Below are positions 25,875-34,388 of a stretch of DNA of 64,000 nt, in pieces. The stretch lies in assembly GCF_900167435.1 (NCBI RefSeq), contig NZ_FUWS01000011.1:1-64000 (forward strand). The letters are read 5' to 3'. The stretch comes from Marinactinospora thermotolerans DSM 45154 (GTDB lineage Bacteria; Actinomycetota; Actinomycetes; Streptosporangiales; Streptosporangiaceae). The notes beneath the pieces are model-generated. The model was not told the DNA's origin, did no database searches, and saw nothing but the letters and a program-made list of their open reading frames with translations. Both the position numbers and the translations under genes were made by a program. Position 1 is the stretch's first letter. Each line of letters begins with the position of its first letter.

Positions 25875-26555
25875 ATGGCTGAACCAGGACCCGACCAGCA
25901 GTTCGACAGCGTCTTCCACCGTCCACAGCGCCGCCGCCGCTCCCAGCCCGCTCTCAGCCGCGAACGCATCGTCGCCGCGACGATCGCGCTACTCGACCGC
26001 GAGGGCGCCACGGCCCTGACGATGCGCAAGGTCGCCGCCGAACTGGGAGTGCACGCGACGAGCCTCTACTGGTACGTGGAGCGCAGGGAGGACCTCGTGG
26101 ACCTCGCCGTGGACGAGATCCTGACCGAGGCGGCCGCGGCCCTGCCCGCCTCGGACGTGCCCTGGGAGACCGCGCTCAAGGAGACCGCCCGCCGGTTCTA
26201 CTCGGCGCTGACCGCGCACACCTGGGCGGCGGAGTTCGCGGGCTCCCGGCCGCTGATCGGGCCGAACGCGGTCGCCCTGTCCCGGAGGGTCGTCGCCGCC
26301 ATCCAGGAGTCCGGCGGCGACGAGGAGGCGCGGGCGGCCGCGATCCGGGCGGTGTCGAACCAGATCCTCGGCGCGGCCACCTCCGCCGTCGCGATGCGCG
26401 TGGCCAAGTCGCGGTCCCCGCAGGAACACGAGGAGGCCGTCGCCACCGCGGTGGCGGACTCGGACTTTCTGGCCGTGGAGAACACCTACTTCGACCAGGC
26501 GCTGGACCTGATCGTGGAAGGCGTCAAGGCGCGGCGCGGCACCCGGGGACGGTGA
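25875..26555 (+). CDS. TetR family regulator with TetR_C (tetracycline-repressor-like) domain
   Basis: A 226-residue regulator. The helix-turn-helix is LSRERIVAATIALLDREGAT, ALTMRKVAAELGVHATSLYWYVERREDLVDLA, with the LYWYV signature of the TetR/TetR_C1 branch. The C-terminal domain begins at about residue 85 (WETALKETARRFYSALTAHT). It is divergent from the CPBP gene, and the palindrome at 25838-25856 is its probable operator. ATG 25875 is used; ATG 25863 is also in frame. Confidence 0.9.
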   Translation: MAEPGPDQQFDSVFHRPQRRRRSQPALSRERIVAATIALLDREGATALTMRKVAAELGVHATSLYWYVERREDLVDLAVDEILTEAAAALPASDVPWETALKETARRFYSALTAHTWAAEFAGSRPLIGPNAVALSRRVVAAIQESGGDEEARAAAIRAVSNQILGAATSAVAMRVAKSRSPQEHEEAVATAVADSDFLAVENTYFDQALDLIVEGVKARRGTRGR

Positions 26556-27034
26556 CCGTCGGTGCCGGGGCGCCGGCCCCGGCCGACCGGGCGGGGAGGC
26601 CCCTTGGTCTCCACGCCGCCGCGCGGGTGGACGGCCCGATCGCCCAGGGGAACACGCGGCCCGGGGCGCGCTGGCCGTCTCCCGGCCCGTCACCCGATAT
26701 CCGCCGGGAGCGGTGCGGCCGGTCTCCCCGCGCTGCTGACGCCGGACCGCTTCGCCCGGTCGTTCGAGCGCCGTAGTCGTGCGGCCGGGCCGGAACAGCG
26801 GTGTCCCCACCGGCCGGGCCAGCCCACGTCGCGCACCGCCGTGGCGGGTACGGTTCGGCGAGCGTGGGGGCGTCCGAACCGGGAGGCCCACCGGTTTGGA
26901 CGCCCGACCGGCCGGCCGACGCGGACCGTCACGGCCGGTGATCCCCGGCGCGTGGTTCGAGACTGCGGGCGCCGGAGGCAAGCCGCACCGGGAGCTTCGT
27001 CGCCGGCACCGATCGGAGCCGGTGGATGGACCGG
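26556..27034. other. Intergenic region without recognised gene
   Basis: 479 bases of high GC with only Arg/Gly/Pro-rich chance frames. No RNA or repeat is seen. Confidence 0.5.
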
Positions 27035-27781
27035 CTACCCGCCTCGCCGGATCTGGCCGAGGATCGTGGGGTCGGTGATCTTCGTGTCCTCGGCGAGCAG
27101 CAGCGCCTTGCTGAGGATGATCGACAGCATCCGATCGCCGTCGAACGGCAGATAGGTGACGGGCACGTCGCCCGGGACGATGCACAGGTACCGGTCGCCC
27201 GAAACCATCAGGATGTTCCCCGAGCCCAAGTGGATCCGGTAGGTGTTCAGCTCCCCCTTGACGTGCAGGAAACGCCCCTCGACGTGGCAGCGGTCGCCGA
27301 CGGCCAGCCGGGGCGGCAGCCGCGTCAGCAGGTCCCGGCGCGTCCGGGCGGTCTCGCCCAGCTCGCCGAAGCCGTGGGAGGACCAGTACGCCTGGTAGCG
27401 CCCCTCGGGGCCGCCGTCCTGCCACGTGGGGTCGTTGCCGACGCTGGTGACCCCGACGAACAGGTCCACGTCCCGCAGCGCCTCGCTGAGCACCCGGACC
27501 GGTATCTCCTCCAGCGGCAGCGGCTCCACCTTCACCGGCCCGGGCATGAAGAACCCGCCGTCATCCATGGTGCCGACCAGGTTCTGCGGTGTGTCGACCG
27601 GATAGAACCGCACCTGGTCGGTGGCCAGCAGCGCGTAGGCGCCTTTGCCGTGGGGTAAGGCGTCGCGCGCGGCGCCGAGGAGGGGCCCGGCGTGGATATC
27701 GGCGGTCTCGGATGCCGTTACCCCGGCAGTTAAGGCCGGCGTGGCCACCGCGACCGCCTCGCTTCGATGCGGACGATCCAC
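27035..27781 (-). pseudogene. C-terminal fragment of a DUF4132-type protein
   Basis: About 230 residues correspond to the end of long DUF4132 proteins (WGR-type MolR relatives): FVGVTSVGNDPTWQDGG, YWSSHGFGELGETARTRRDL, then the terminal domain GRFLHVKGELNTYRIHLGSG, NILMVSGDRYLCIVP, FDGDRMLSIILSKALLLAED, ITDPTILGQI. Full-length members are usually over 800 residues; here the match stops near the N-terminus and is preceded by an unrelated Ala/Val-rich run. The gene is therefore 5'-truncated. An intact free-standing domain of this type cannot be excluded. Confidence 0.75.
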
Positions 27782-27836
27782 CCCGCGTAGGAGTTCTCGC
27801 CGGCTTTGAGACCGCTGGCGCGGGGTCTGCGGTGCC

Positions 27837-28364
27837 TTATTCGGACCATTCGGGATTGAGGAGCTGGTAGAGGATGTGGTCCTGCCACCGGCCGGCGATC
27901 AGCAGGTACTGCGGGGCGATCCCGTAGGTCGTGAACCCGTTGCGTTCCAGGACCCGTTGTGATCTGGTGTTCTTGATCAGGGTCTCGGCCTGGAGGCGGT
28001 GCAGTCCCAGCCGGCCGAAGGCGATCTCCCTGGCCTCGGCGACGGCCCTGGTGGCCAGGCCCCGGCCGTTGTGGGAACGGCTCACCCAGTAGCCGAGGCG
28101 GGCCGACTGCAGGGCGCCGCGGACGATGTCGCCGATGTTGAGGCGGCCGACGATCCGCCCGTCGGGGTCGAGGATGGCCAATGGGACCAAGGTGCCGTCC
28201 TCGTGGTCGCGCGCGTCCTGCTCCAGCAGGGTCGACTGGCGTTCGACGGTGAAGTAGTCGTCGTCGCGGAGGGGATCCCACTCCGCGAGGAAGCCGCGGT
28301 TGCCCGTGAGGATCTTGGCGAGTTCCGGGGCGTCGTCCGGGGTGAGGAGCCGGGTGAACGTCAA
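27837..28364 (-). CDS. GNAT family N-acetyltransferase (RimJ/RimL-like)
   Basis: A 175-residue acetyltransferase: LTFTRLLTPDDAPELAKIL, LAILDPDGRIVGRLNIGDIV, ARLGYWVSRSHNGRGLATRA as motif A with the acetyl-CoA loop (RSHNGRGLAT), HRLQAETLIKNTRSQRVLER, then NGFTTYG, the classic RimJ/RimL ending. The start is placed at TTG 28364 because AAGGACA precedes it and family similarity begins there; the frame upstream is open but not homologous. Such proteins acetylate ribosomal proteins, amines or antibiotics; the substrate is unknown. Confidence 0.85.
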   Translation of the reverse strand: MTFTRLLTPDDAPELAKILTGNRGFLAEWDPLRDDDYFTVERQSTLLEQDARDHEDGTLVPLAILDPDGRIVGRLNIGDIVRGALQSARLGYWVSRSHNGRGLATRAVAEAREIAFGRLGLHRLQAETLIKNTRSQRVLERNGFTTYGIAPQYLLIAGRWQDHILYQLLNPEWSE

Positions 28365-29127
28365 CTGATGTCCTTGCCTGAGACCGATGTAGTGGAGGCG
28401 GCGGAGCGAGGCGTCGGCGGGAGGTCCGCTTCGGCGATCACCACGGCCACGAGCTGCAGACCCGACCACATTCTGCGCGGCCGAGTGCGGGACGAATCCG
28501 CCGAGATCCCCCGCCAGGGAGAGTTCAGGTGCCAGACCATACGCCAGTCCCAGGCGGAGGTGAACCGACGCGGCTCCGCCACGGTGGGCAGGAGCACGAC
28601 GACGCAGATCAGCGTCACCGCCGTGATGCTGCCGAGGCGGGCCGCGCCCGCGGTCAGGACGCGGTCGCCGGCCGGTCAGAGGATGGACGGCACGGATCCC
28701 GGCGACCCTGACTTCCAGGACTGGCCGGACTCCCCGTCGAGGACCACTACGGTGCCGGGTTCTCCCTGGTTCAGGGGTCGGTCCCCTGTCCGGCCGCCGT
28801 CTTCCCGGGAGGCGCTTGCCGGCTAGGCCGATGAGGACGCGGCGGCGCACGGGGCCGAAATGCCATCCGCAGATCGGTCGAGGCGACGGTGGCGCGCGCC
28901 CCGCCGACGTCGGCGGGGCGCGAGGACGGGCCGGCGAACACGGTGATTCCCACGAGGCGAGCTGCTGCCGAGGGCGATGTGTCAGCCCGCTCCGGCCGCG
29001 GCGTGCAAAGGCCGGGGCATGTCAGCGGTTTCGCGAAGTCGAGTTCGGGCGTCTTCCGGCGCGTCCGCGGGCCGGGGCGCGCACGATCCGCCCTGGTTGC
29101 CCCCTTGGTTGCGACCTGGGCAACAAA
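28365..29127. other. Region without intact gene, possible membrane-protein remnant
   Basis: On the - strand around 28550-28660 one frame reads AVTLICVVVLLPTVAEP, which looks like a membrane segment, and the frame then runs into low-complexity sequence. This may be a decayed gene, but it is not recognisable. The rest shows nothing. Confidence 0.35.
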
Positions 29128-29151
29128 AAAGGCCCTGTGACCAGGACCTTT
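29128..29151 (-). terminator. Rho-independent terminator after tRNA-Leu
   Basis: On the - strand AGGTCCTG and CAGGGCCT pair around a GTCA loop, with one G-T pair, followed by TTTTTT. It lies three bases after the CCA end of tRNA-Leu and is one of the few hairpins here with a true T-run. Confidence 0.8.
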
Positions 29152-29153
29152 AG

Positions 29154-29241
29154 TGGTGTCCGAGGGGGGACTTGAACCCCCATGCCCTTAACGGGCACTA
29201 GCACCTCAAGCTAGCGCGTCTACCTATTCCGCCACCCGGAC
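29154..29241 (-). tRNA. tRNA-Leu (anticodon GAG)
   Basis: An 88-base leucine tRNA with a long variable arm. The acceptor stem GTCCGGG pairs with CTCGGAC (one G-T pair); the anticodon stem CTAGC/GCTAG encloses TTGAGGT, giving anticodon GAG for CUC/CUU codons. GGGGGTTCAAGTCCCCC forms the T arm. The 3' CCA is encoded. A T-run terminator follows directly. Confidence 0.95.
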
Positions 29242-29426
29242 TGGGTTTCCGGCGGTCCTTGCCGCCGAACAAGGTCAACGATAGCAAACGTCAGGCGTTA
29301 CCCGTACATCGTTTTCGCCGAACCGATCGCGCGGTGGGAGACGTCACGAGGGAGCGACACGCGAGGGGGAGAGGGAGGACGATGGGGAGGGCAGGCAGTC
29401 CAGACACGGAGAGGAAGCGATCTGGC

Positions 29427-30749
29427 ATGGCGAACGAGCGTGAGGCGCCGAGCGCGGCGGAGGTCGAGGTCGTCGACCTGTGCCGGGAGCTCATCGCGAT
29501 CGACACCTCCAACTACGGCGACCACTCGGGTCCGGGGGAGCGGGCGGCGGCCGAGTACGTCGCGGAGAAACTCGACGAGGTGGGGGTGGAGTCCCGCATC
29601 TACGAGTCGCATCCCGGCCGCAGCAGCCTGGTCGCGCGCATCGCGGGCGCCGACCCCTCCCGTCCGCCCCTGCTGATCCACGGTCACCTCGACGTGGTCC
29701 CGGCCGACGCGGACGACTGGATCCACCACCCCTTCTCCGGCGAGGTCGCCGACGGGTGCGTGTGGGGGCGCGGCGCGGTCGACATGAAGGACATGGACGC
29801 CATGGTCCTCGCGGTGGTGCGGCAGCGGATGCGCGAGGGGCGCACGCCGCCGCGCGACATCGTCCTGGCGTTCCTCGCCGACGAGGAGGCCGGCGGCTCC
29901 TGGGGCGCCCAGTGGCTGGTGGACCGGCACCCGGAGCTGTTCGCCGACTGCTCCGAGGCGATCAGCGAGGTCGGCGGGTTCAGTCTCACGGTCGGCGAGA
30001 ACCGGCGCATGTACCTGGTCGAGACCGCCGAGAAGGGCATCGCCTGGATGAGGCTGACCGCCCGCGGCACCGCCGGGCACGGGTCGATGGTCAACGACGA
30101 CAACGCCGTCACCGAGCTCGCCGAGGCGGTCGCCCGGCTGGGCCGGCACCGCTTCCCGGTCCGCCTGACCAAGACGGTCCGGCTGTTCCTGGAGGAGGTG
30201 TGCGAGGCGTTCGGCGTCGAGTTCGACGAGGACGACGTCGAGGCGACGGTCGCCCGGCTCGGCCCGATCGCGACGATGATCGGCGCGACGCTGCGCAACT
30301 CGGTCAACCCGACCGTGCTCAGCGGCGGTTACAAGGCCAACGTGGTCCCGGGGTCGGCGACGGCGCAGGTGGACGGCCGGTTCCTGCCCGGGACCGAGGA
30401 GGAGTACTTCGCCGAGATCGACCGGCTGCTCGGCCCCAAGGTGAGCCGCGAGTTCATCCAGTACCTGCCATCGGTCGAGACGGAGTTCGAGGGCGGGATC
30501 GTCTCGGCGATGGCCGACTCGCTCCTGGCGGAGGACCCGGGCGCCATGGCGGTCCCCTACTGCCTGTCCGGGGGGACCGACGCCAAGAGCTTCCAGAAGC
30601 TGGGCATCAGGAACTACGGTTTCGCGCCCCTGAAGCTGCCCCCGGAACTGAACTTCGCCGGCATGTTCCACGGCGTGGACGAGCGTGTCCCCGTGGACGG
30701 GCTGCGCTTCGGCGTCCGCGTCCTCGACCGTTTCCTGGACCTGAGCTGA
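29427..30749 (+). CDS. M20 family zinc metallopeptidase/deacylase
   Basis: A 440-residue M20 peptidase (ArgE/DapE/ACY1 group). The first zinc ligand and catalytic Asp are in LIHGHLDVVPAD, the bridging Asp in WGRGAVDMKDMDAM, the general base and next ligand in FLADEEAGGSWGAQ, and the last His in GMFHGVDERVP. The dimerisation/lid domain inserts between (RGTAGHGSMVNDDNAV). Length is normal. ATG 29427 is preceded by GAGAGGAAG; a longer frame to 29259 lacks homology. It probably hydrolyses N-acyl amino acids or dipeptides in the cytoplasm. Confidence 0.92.
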   Translation: MANEREAPSAAEVEVVDLCRELIAIDTSNYGDHSGPGERAAAEYVAEKLDEVGVESRIYESHPGRSSLVARIAGADPSRPPLLIHGHLDVVPADADDWIHHPFSGEVADGCVWGRGAVDMKDMDAMVLAVVRQRMREGRTPPRDIVLAFLADEEAGGSWGAQWLVDRHPELFADCSEAISEVGGFSLTVGENRRMYLVETAEKGIAWMRLTARGTAGHGSMVNDDNAVTELAEAVARLGRHRFPVRLTKTVRLFLEEVCEAFGVEFDEDDVEATVARLGPIATMIGATLRNSVNPTVLSGGYKANVVPGSATAQVDGRFLPGTEEEYFAEIDRLLGPKVSREFIQYLPSVETEFEGGIVSAMADSLLAEDPGAMAVPYCLSGGTDAKSFQKLGIRNYGFAPLKLPPELNFAGMFHGVDERVPVDGLRFGVRVLDRFLDLS

Positions 30750-30929
30750 GGCGGTCCCGGGCCGTCGGACCGTTCCGGCGGCCCGGGGCGCGTCGATCCT
30801 CCCGTTCGGGTTGCGCGCACACCTCTGCGTAGTGCTACGGTAACTCTCGGTTGCCGGAGGTGATCCTCCGTCACCGCTCGCGCGACGTCTTCGCGTGATC
30901 CTTCGATGTGCCGAACCGAGAGGTTTTCC

Positions 30930-31910
30930 ATGGTGCTGACAGACCGGAAGCGGCGGGGCGATGCCCTCCGCGCGGTTTGTGGCGCCGTGGCCCCCTCGAT
31001 CCGCCGTCTTCTCGCCCTGGGCGGCCTCGCCGCCGCGGGGTGGCTCGTCGCCGGCGCCGCGCCCGTCGCCGCCGACACCCTTGCGGCCGGTCCGTCCGCG
31101 GTGCTCTCCGCGGAACGCCTGGCCGCGCCGTCCTCTTCCGAGACGGCCGACGTGACCGGTCTCACCGACACCCACGAGACCGGCGAGGCCGCGCGTCACG
31201 CGGTCGGCTCCCTGGCCCATGGCGCCGGAGTCTCCGTCGCCGAGGCGGTCGGTACCGGCCGCGAGATCGGCGCGCGACTCGACCGCTCCCTCGGGGGTGG
31301 CGACACCGCTCTCACCGAACAGGTCTCCGAAGGACTGGCCCAACCCGCCGCCGGGCTGCGCGACGGGCTCGGGCGGGCGATCGACCCCCACCAGTCCGGG
31401 GGGCCGCTGACCGGCCTCGCGGGTGACGAACTCGGGCTGATCCGCGACACGCTCGAACAGCCCGGTGACATCATCACCGTCCGGCCCGGGGCGCACGAGC
31501 GGGGCGACCTGCCCGCCGAGCACCCGACCGGCGTCGCGGCCGAGCCCGCCCAGCGCGACGACGCTCCCGAACCCTCCGAAACCCCGGAGGACGTCGACGA
31601 GGTCTCCGGCGACCAGGAGGTGGTGGTGCCGATGAGCGCCGCGCCCCTCCTGTTCTCCACCGCCTCCGACACCGCTCCCGACGAGACGCCGGACCCCGCC
31701 ACCTCGGGGGGACGCGCGTGGGGGCACGCCGGCTCCGACTCCGCTGGAACCGTGTCCTCGTCCTCCCCTTCGCCCGGTCCCGCCGCCGCGGGTTTCCTGG
31801 CCCAGCAGTTCGGGACGCTCCGGCCGCTCGCCGAGCGCGTCGCCCTGCCCGGCGACCCCACTCTTGTCGTCCGCGACGCCGCCGACGACCCCTCTTTCTC
31901 TCCTGACTAG
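30930..31910 (+). CDS. Secreted Ala/Gly/Pro-rich protein of unknown function
   Basis: A 326-residue protein with an N-terminal signal (RRLLALGGLAAAGWLVAGAA, cleavage probably after PVAA). The mature chain is low in Cys and rich in Ala, Gly, Thr and acidic residues, with helical parts (GSLAHGAGVSVAEAVGTGRE) and a disordered Ser/Pro stretch near the C-terminus. GAGAGG precedes the ATG. No family is recognised. It lies 590 bases before the chaplin-like gene, and both share the theme of secreted Ala/Gly-rich chains with 'AVGSL/AVGSV' and 'LLAPLG/LEQPGD' segments, so a common role at the cell surface is plausible but inferred. Confidence 0.75.
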   Translation: MVLTDRKRRGDALRAVCGAVAPSIRRLLALGGLAAAGWLVAGAAPVAADTLAAGPSAVLSAERLAAPSSSETADVTGLTDTHETGEAARHAVGSLAHGAGVSVAEAVGTGREIGARLDRSLGGGDTALTEQVSEGLAQPAAGLRDGLGRAIDPHQSGGPLTGLAGDELGLIRDTLEQPGDIITVRPGAHERGDLPAEHPTGVAAEPAQRDDAPEPSETPEDVDEVSGDQEVVVPMSAAPLLFSTASDTAPDETPDPATSGGRAWGHAGSDSAGTVSSSSPSPGPAAAGFLAQQFGTLRPLAERVALPGDPTLVVRDAADDPSFSPD

Positions 31911-32500
31911 TTCGTTTCTTCCGGGCGGTCACCGACCCCGCGCCTGAGCCGCGCTGTTCGCGCCGACCCGACCAGACCGTCAGGGCCTCGTCCCATTGGT
32001 CTGCACACCGGCGCGCCCGTTCTCCGCCGTGACCGCCATCCCGGACCGAACCGGTTCCCCGTCCGACGCTCCACCGCGCTCCTTTCGAGATTGCAGGGGT
32101 CACCCATGTCCATCGAGAAGCACAAAACACGATTCGTCGCTCATGTCAGCACCGGGACGGCTCCCACCGCGAGCCGGACCACGGCCCTCCCGCCCGGTTA
32201 GGGCGGAACCCGGCTGCCCGGTCCCATCGACCGGGGGTCGACGTGAGTCCCGCGCCGCGACGACGTTCGCGGGGTTCACGTCGGTCACCGCCCCTCCAGG
32301 GCGGAGCCGACCGGACGTGCACCACACGTCGCGCCTCCCCCGGGAAGCGCAGCGCGTCCCTCCCCGCCCGAACCGCACCCGCCAGGTGCGACATCCCGGG
32401 CGGCCTTCGGCCCGGAACGGCGCTCCAGCCAGGAGCGGCCCGTCCCGAGGCCCGCAGAGCCCATCTCATCTCGCAAGACTCGTTCGAAAGGAACACCCAC
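31911..32500. other. Long leader/intergenic region before the chaplin-like gene
   Basis: 590 bases. A 31-codon frame (32106-32201, listed separately) is the only candidate gene. The long untranslated distance would suit a developmentally regulated promoter for the secreted chaplin-like protein. Confidence 0.5.
32106..32201 (+). CDS. Possible 31-residue small ORF
   Basis: ATG at 32106 with AGGGG seven bases upstream opens a short frame (MSIEKHKTRFVAHVSTGTAP and a Thr/Ala-rich end) closed by TAG. It does not resemble a signal peptide or known leader. It could be a regulatory upstream ORF of the chaplin-like gene or a chance frame. Confidence 0.25.
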   Translation: MSIEKHKTRFVAHVSTGTAPTASRTTALPPG

Positions 32501-33517
32501 ATGCGGAAGTGGGTCCGTACCTCGGCCAAGACCGCCCTGCTCACCGCGGGCTTCGTCGCCCTCGGCAGCGGCATCTCCTTCGCCGACACCGAGGCGGTCA
32601 CCTCTGGTGACGGCTCGATCCTGGGCGGCAACCAACTCGTCGTCGACGCCGACGTCCCGGTCAACGTCTCCGGCAACGCTGTCGCCGCTGTCGCCGCTGC
32701 CGCCGCAGCGGTCTCCGAGGACACCGGCGCGGTCGTCTACGACAAGGGTGGTAAGGGGGGTGATGACCAAGACCTCACCTCCTCCGGCGACGGATCGGTG
32801 GCCGGCGGCAACCAGGCCGCGGTCGACGCCGACGTCCCGGTCAACGTCTCGGGCAACGCCGTCGCGGCCGTCCTCGCCACGGCCGCCGCGGTCTCCGAGG
32901 ACACCGGCGCGGCCGTGGTCGAGGGAGGACACCACTCCACCGACCGCCACCACGACGCCTACCGCACCCACCAGCTCTCCGCGGTGGAGGAGACCGAGAA
33001 CAACCTGCTGGCCCCGCTCGGCACCACGGGCCGGATCCTGGAGCACACCGGCGGTGTGATGGCCGGGGTGCCCCAGAGCGTCGAGCGCCAGCACCAGTTC
33101 TCGCCCAGCGAGGGCGACGCCGAGAACGTGACGGGGCCGGTGCGCGCCGTCGGCTCGGTCGTGGAGCACGCCGGATCGGTCATGGGCACGGTCGCCGAGC
33201 CGCGGACCGCGGACCGCGGGGTCACCGGGCTGGTGGACCGCGCCGACGCGGCGGTCGAGCAGACCGGTTCCTTCCTGCGGGACGGACGCGAGTCGCAGCG
33301 CGGCGAGATGCGCCACCACCACACCACGGGCCTGGGCGGGAACGCGACCGGCCCGTTGGAGAACCTGCTCCCCGAGCCCGCCGAGACGCTGCCGAAGATC
33401 GGCGCGCACACCGAGTCCATGCTGGCCGGCGCGGCGGAGAGCGTCACGCACCGGGCGTTGCCCGAGATGAGCGGTCTGCCCAGGCTGGGCGAGGCGATGG
33501 ACCTGACCGGCCTGTAG
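32501..33517 (+). CDS. Chaplin-like secreted protein with two Cys-less chaplin repeats
   Basis: A 338-residue secreted protein. The signal peptide is WVRTSAKTALLTAGFVALGS with cleavage near SFA-DT. Two repeats follow (residues ~30-75 and ~90-135), each with SGDGS..GGNQ, DADVPVNVSGNAVAAV and AAAVSEDTGA; this matches the chaplin (DUF320) core of GNxxxxPVxVPVNVCGNxV, with Ser in place of Cys. The remaining 200 residues hold repeats of LLAPLGTTGRILEHTGGVM and VRAVGSVVEHAGSVMGTV. Chaplins are surface-active proteins coating aerial hyphae; this variant is longer and lacks a sortase signal. AAAGGAA precedes the ATG. Confidence 0.8.
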   Translation: MRKWVRTSAKTALLTAGFVALGSGISFADTEAVTSGDGSILGGNQLVVDADVPVNVSGNAVAAVAAAAAAVSEDTGAVVYDKGGKGGDDQDLTSSGDGSVAGGNQAAVDADVPVNVSGNAVAAVLATAAAVSEDTGAAVVEGGHHSTDRHHDAYRTHQLSAVEETENNLLAPLGTTGRILEHTGGVMAGVPQSVERQHQFSPSEGDAENVTGPVRAVGSVVEHAGSVMGTVAEPRTADRGVTGLVDRADAAVEQTGSFLRDGRESQRGEMRHHHTTGLGGNATGPLENLLPEPAETLPKIGAHTESMLAGAAESVTHRALPEMSGLPRLGEAMDLTGL

Positions 33518-33542
33518 GCTCCCCGGAGCCCGGCACCGTCCG

Positions 33543-33566
33543 GGCCGGACCCGTCCCGGTCCGGCC
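33543..33566 (+). terminator. Hairpin terminator after chaplin-like gene
   Basis: GGCCGGACC and GGTCCGGCC form a perfect 9-bp stem with a 6-base loop, 25 bases after the stop codon. Confidence 0.65.
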
Positions 33567-33617
33567 GGTGTGCGGGCCCCGGATCTTACGGGCATCCGGT
33601 CGTCGACCGGCCCTGAC

Positions 33618-33815
33618 GTCCTCCTTGCGGCGGACGGGCGGAGGGGCTGGAGGGACGATCTGATCCCGTTGGCGTGCCGCGTCCGGTGAGTGGCCGGTCC
33701 CGATGTCCTCCTTGCGGCGGACGGACGGAGGGGCGCGGACGCTCGGTCCCGTCGACGTGCCACGCCTGGCGATCGGCCGGTCCCGACGTCCTCCTTGCGG
33801 CGGACGGGCGGAGGG
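33618..33815. repeat. Three direct repeats with ~85-bp period
   Basis: A 28-base unit, GTCCTCCTTGCGGCGGACGG plus RCGGAGGG, begins at 33618, 33705 and 33788. The copies differ at only one or two positions, and flanking sequence (CCGGTCCCGAYGTCC before) is also partly conserved. Each copy has CCTCC and GGAGG as outer complementary ends. The array lies between two hairpin terminators in a convergent gap. Confidence 0.8.
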
Positions 33816-33842
33816 ACCGACCGAAATCGCCGAACAACCTAG

Positions 33843-33875
33843 GCGGGCCATCCCGGAATAACCGGGGTGGCCCGC
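33843..33875. terminator. Hairpin terminator in convergent gap
   Basis: GCGGGCCATCCCGG (33843-33856) pairs with CCGGGGTGGCCCGC (33862-33875), with one T-G pair and the loop AATAA. It can stop transcription from either side. Confidence 0.75.
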
Positions 33876-33960
33876 TCCTTGGCGTTACAGGGCCGGGTGG
33901 GCATGGGGTCTCCCCGTGCCGGATTCCACCCGCCTCCCGGCACTTATGTGGTGACGTAAA

Positions 33961-34146
33961 TCACATAAAGCGATTCTGTCGGATGATCTTGCGACGCAGG
34001 GTCACCTTCCGGGTCCCGTCGGGATACAGCCGGACCCGGGCGAGTTCCCATCGCCCGTATTCGGCGTGCTCGGTCAGGGCCTGCCGGGCGGCGCTACGCG
34101 ACGTGCCGCGCGGAAAGCGGAGCTCCTGGTACTCGTACTCAAGCAT
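33961..34146 (-). CDS. DUF5703 family small protein
   Basis: A 61-residue basic protein: MLEYEYQELRFPRGTSRSAA, then RWELARVRLYPDGTRKVTLR, ending with RRKIIRQ. This is the conserved DUF5703 pattern found beside topA in many actinobacteria. The ATG at 34146 begins the conserved part. The function is unknown. The stop codon overlaps one arm of an imperfect operator-like repeat (TTATGTG-N11-CACATAA, 33944-33968). Confidence 0.85.
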   Translation of the reverse strand: MLEYEYQELRFPRGTSRSAARQALTEHAEYGRWELARVRLYPDGTRKVTLRRKIIRQNRFM

Positions 34147-34388
34147 TGCGCCTATTCTGCGACTGCTGGAGGGTGTTGTGCCATAGCGTTCACTCACGCG
34201 GGTGATCGCCCCACCGCTCCCACAGGACATTGCGGTTCTCGGAAAAGACGAGGAACCGGCCGGCCGCGCCGACTCGAGCGGCGAAGAACCGACCCCTTCG
34301 GTTACCGTCAGTGGCTGGGGACCGATACTCGCGATCCGCCGACTCGATCGCGCAGACGACGACGCAAGGCTAGATGTAGGGGAAGAGC

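Noticed and set aside
26950-27830. Similar ~20-base sequences flanking the DUF4132 fragment (near 26954 and 27803) as possible insertion repeats
   Set aside because: Identity is only about 15 of 20 in GC-rich DNA, and there is no transposase or boundary structure.
30835-30929. A riboswitch in the leader of the secreted protein gene
   Set aside because: The leader has short complementary runs, but I could not match it to the conserved core of ydaO or any other riboswitch.
33944-33968. TTATGTG-N11-CACATAA as a Crp site
   Set aside because: The spacing between TGTG and CACA is too wide for a Crp dimer; it may be another operator or chance, so it is mentioned only under the DUF5703 gene.
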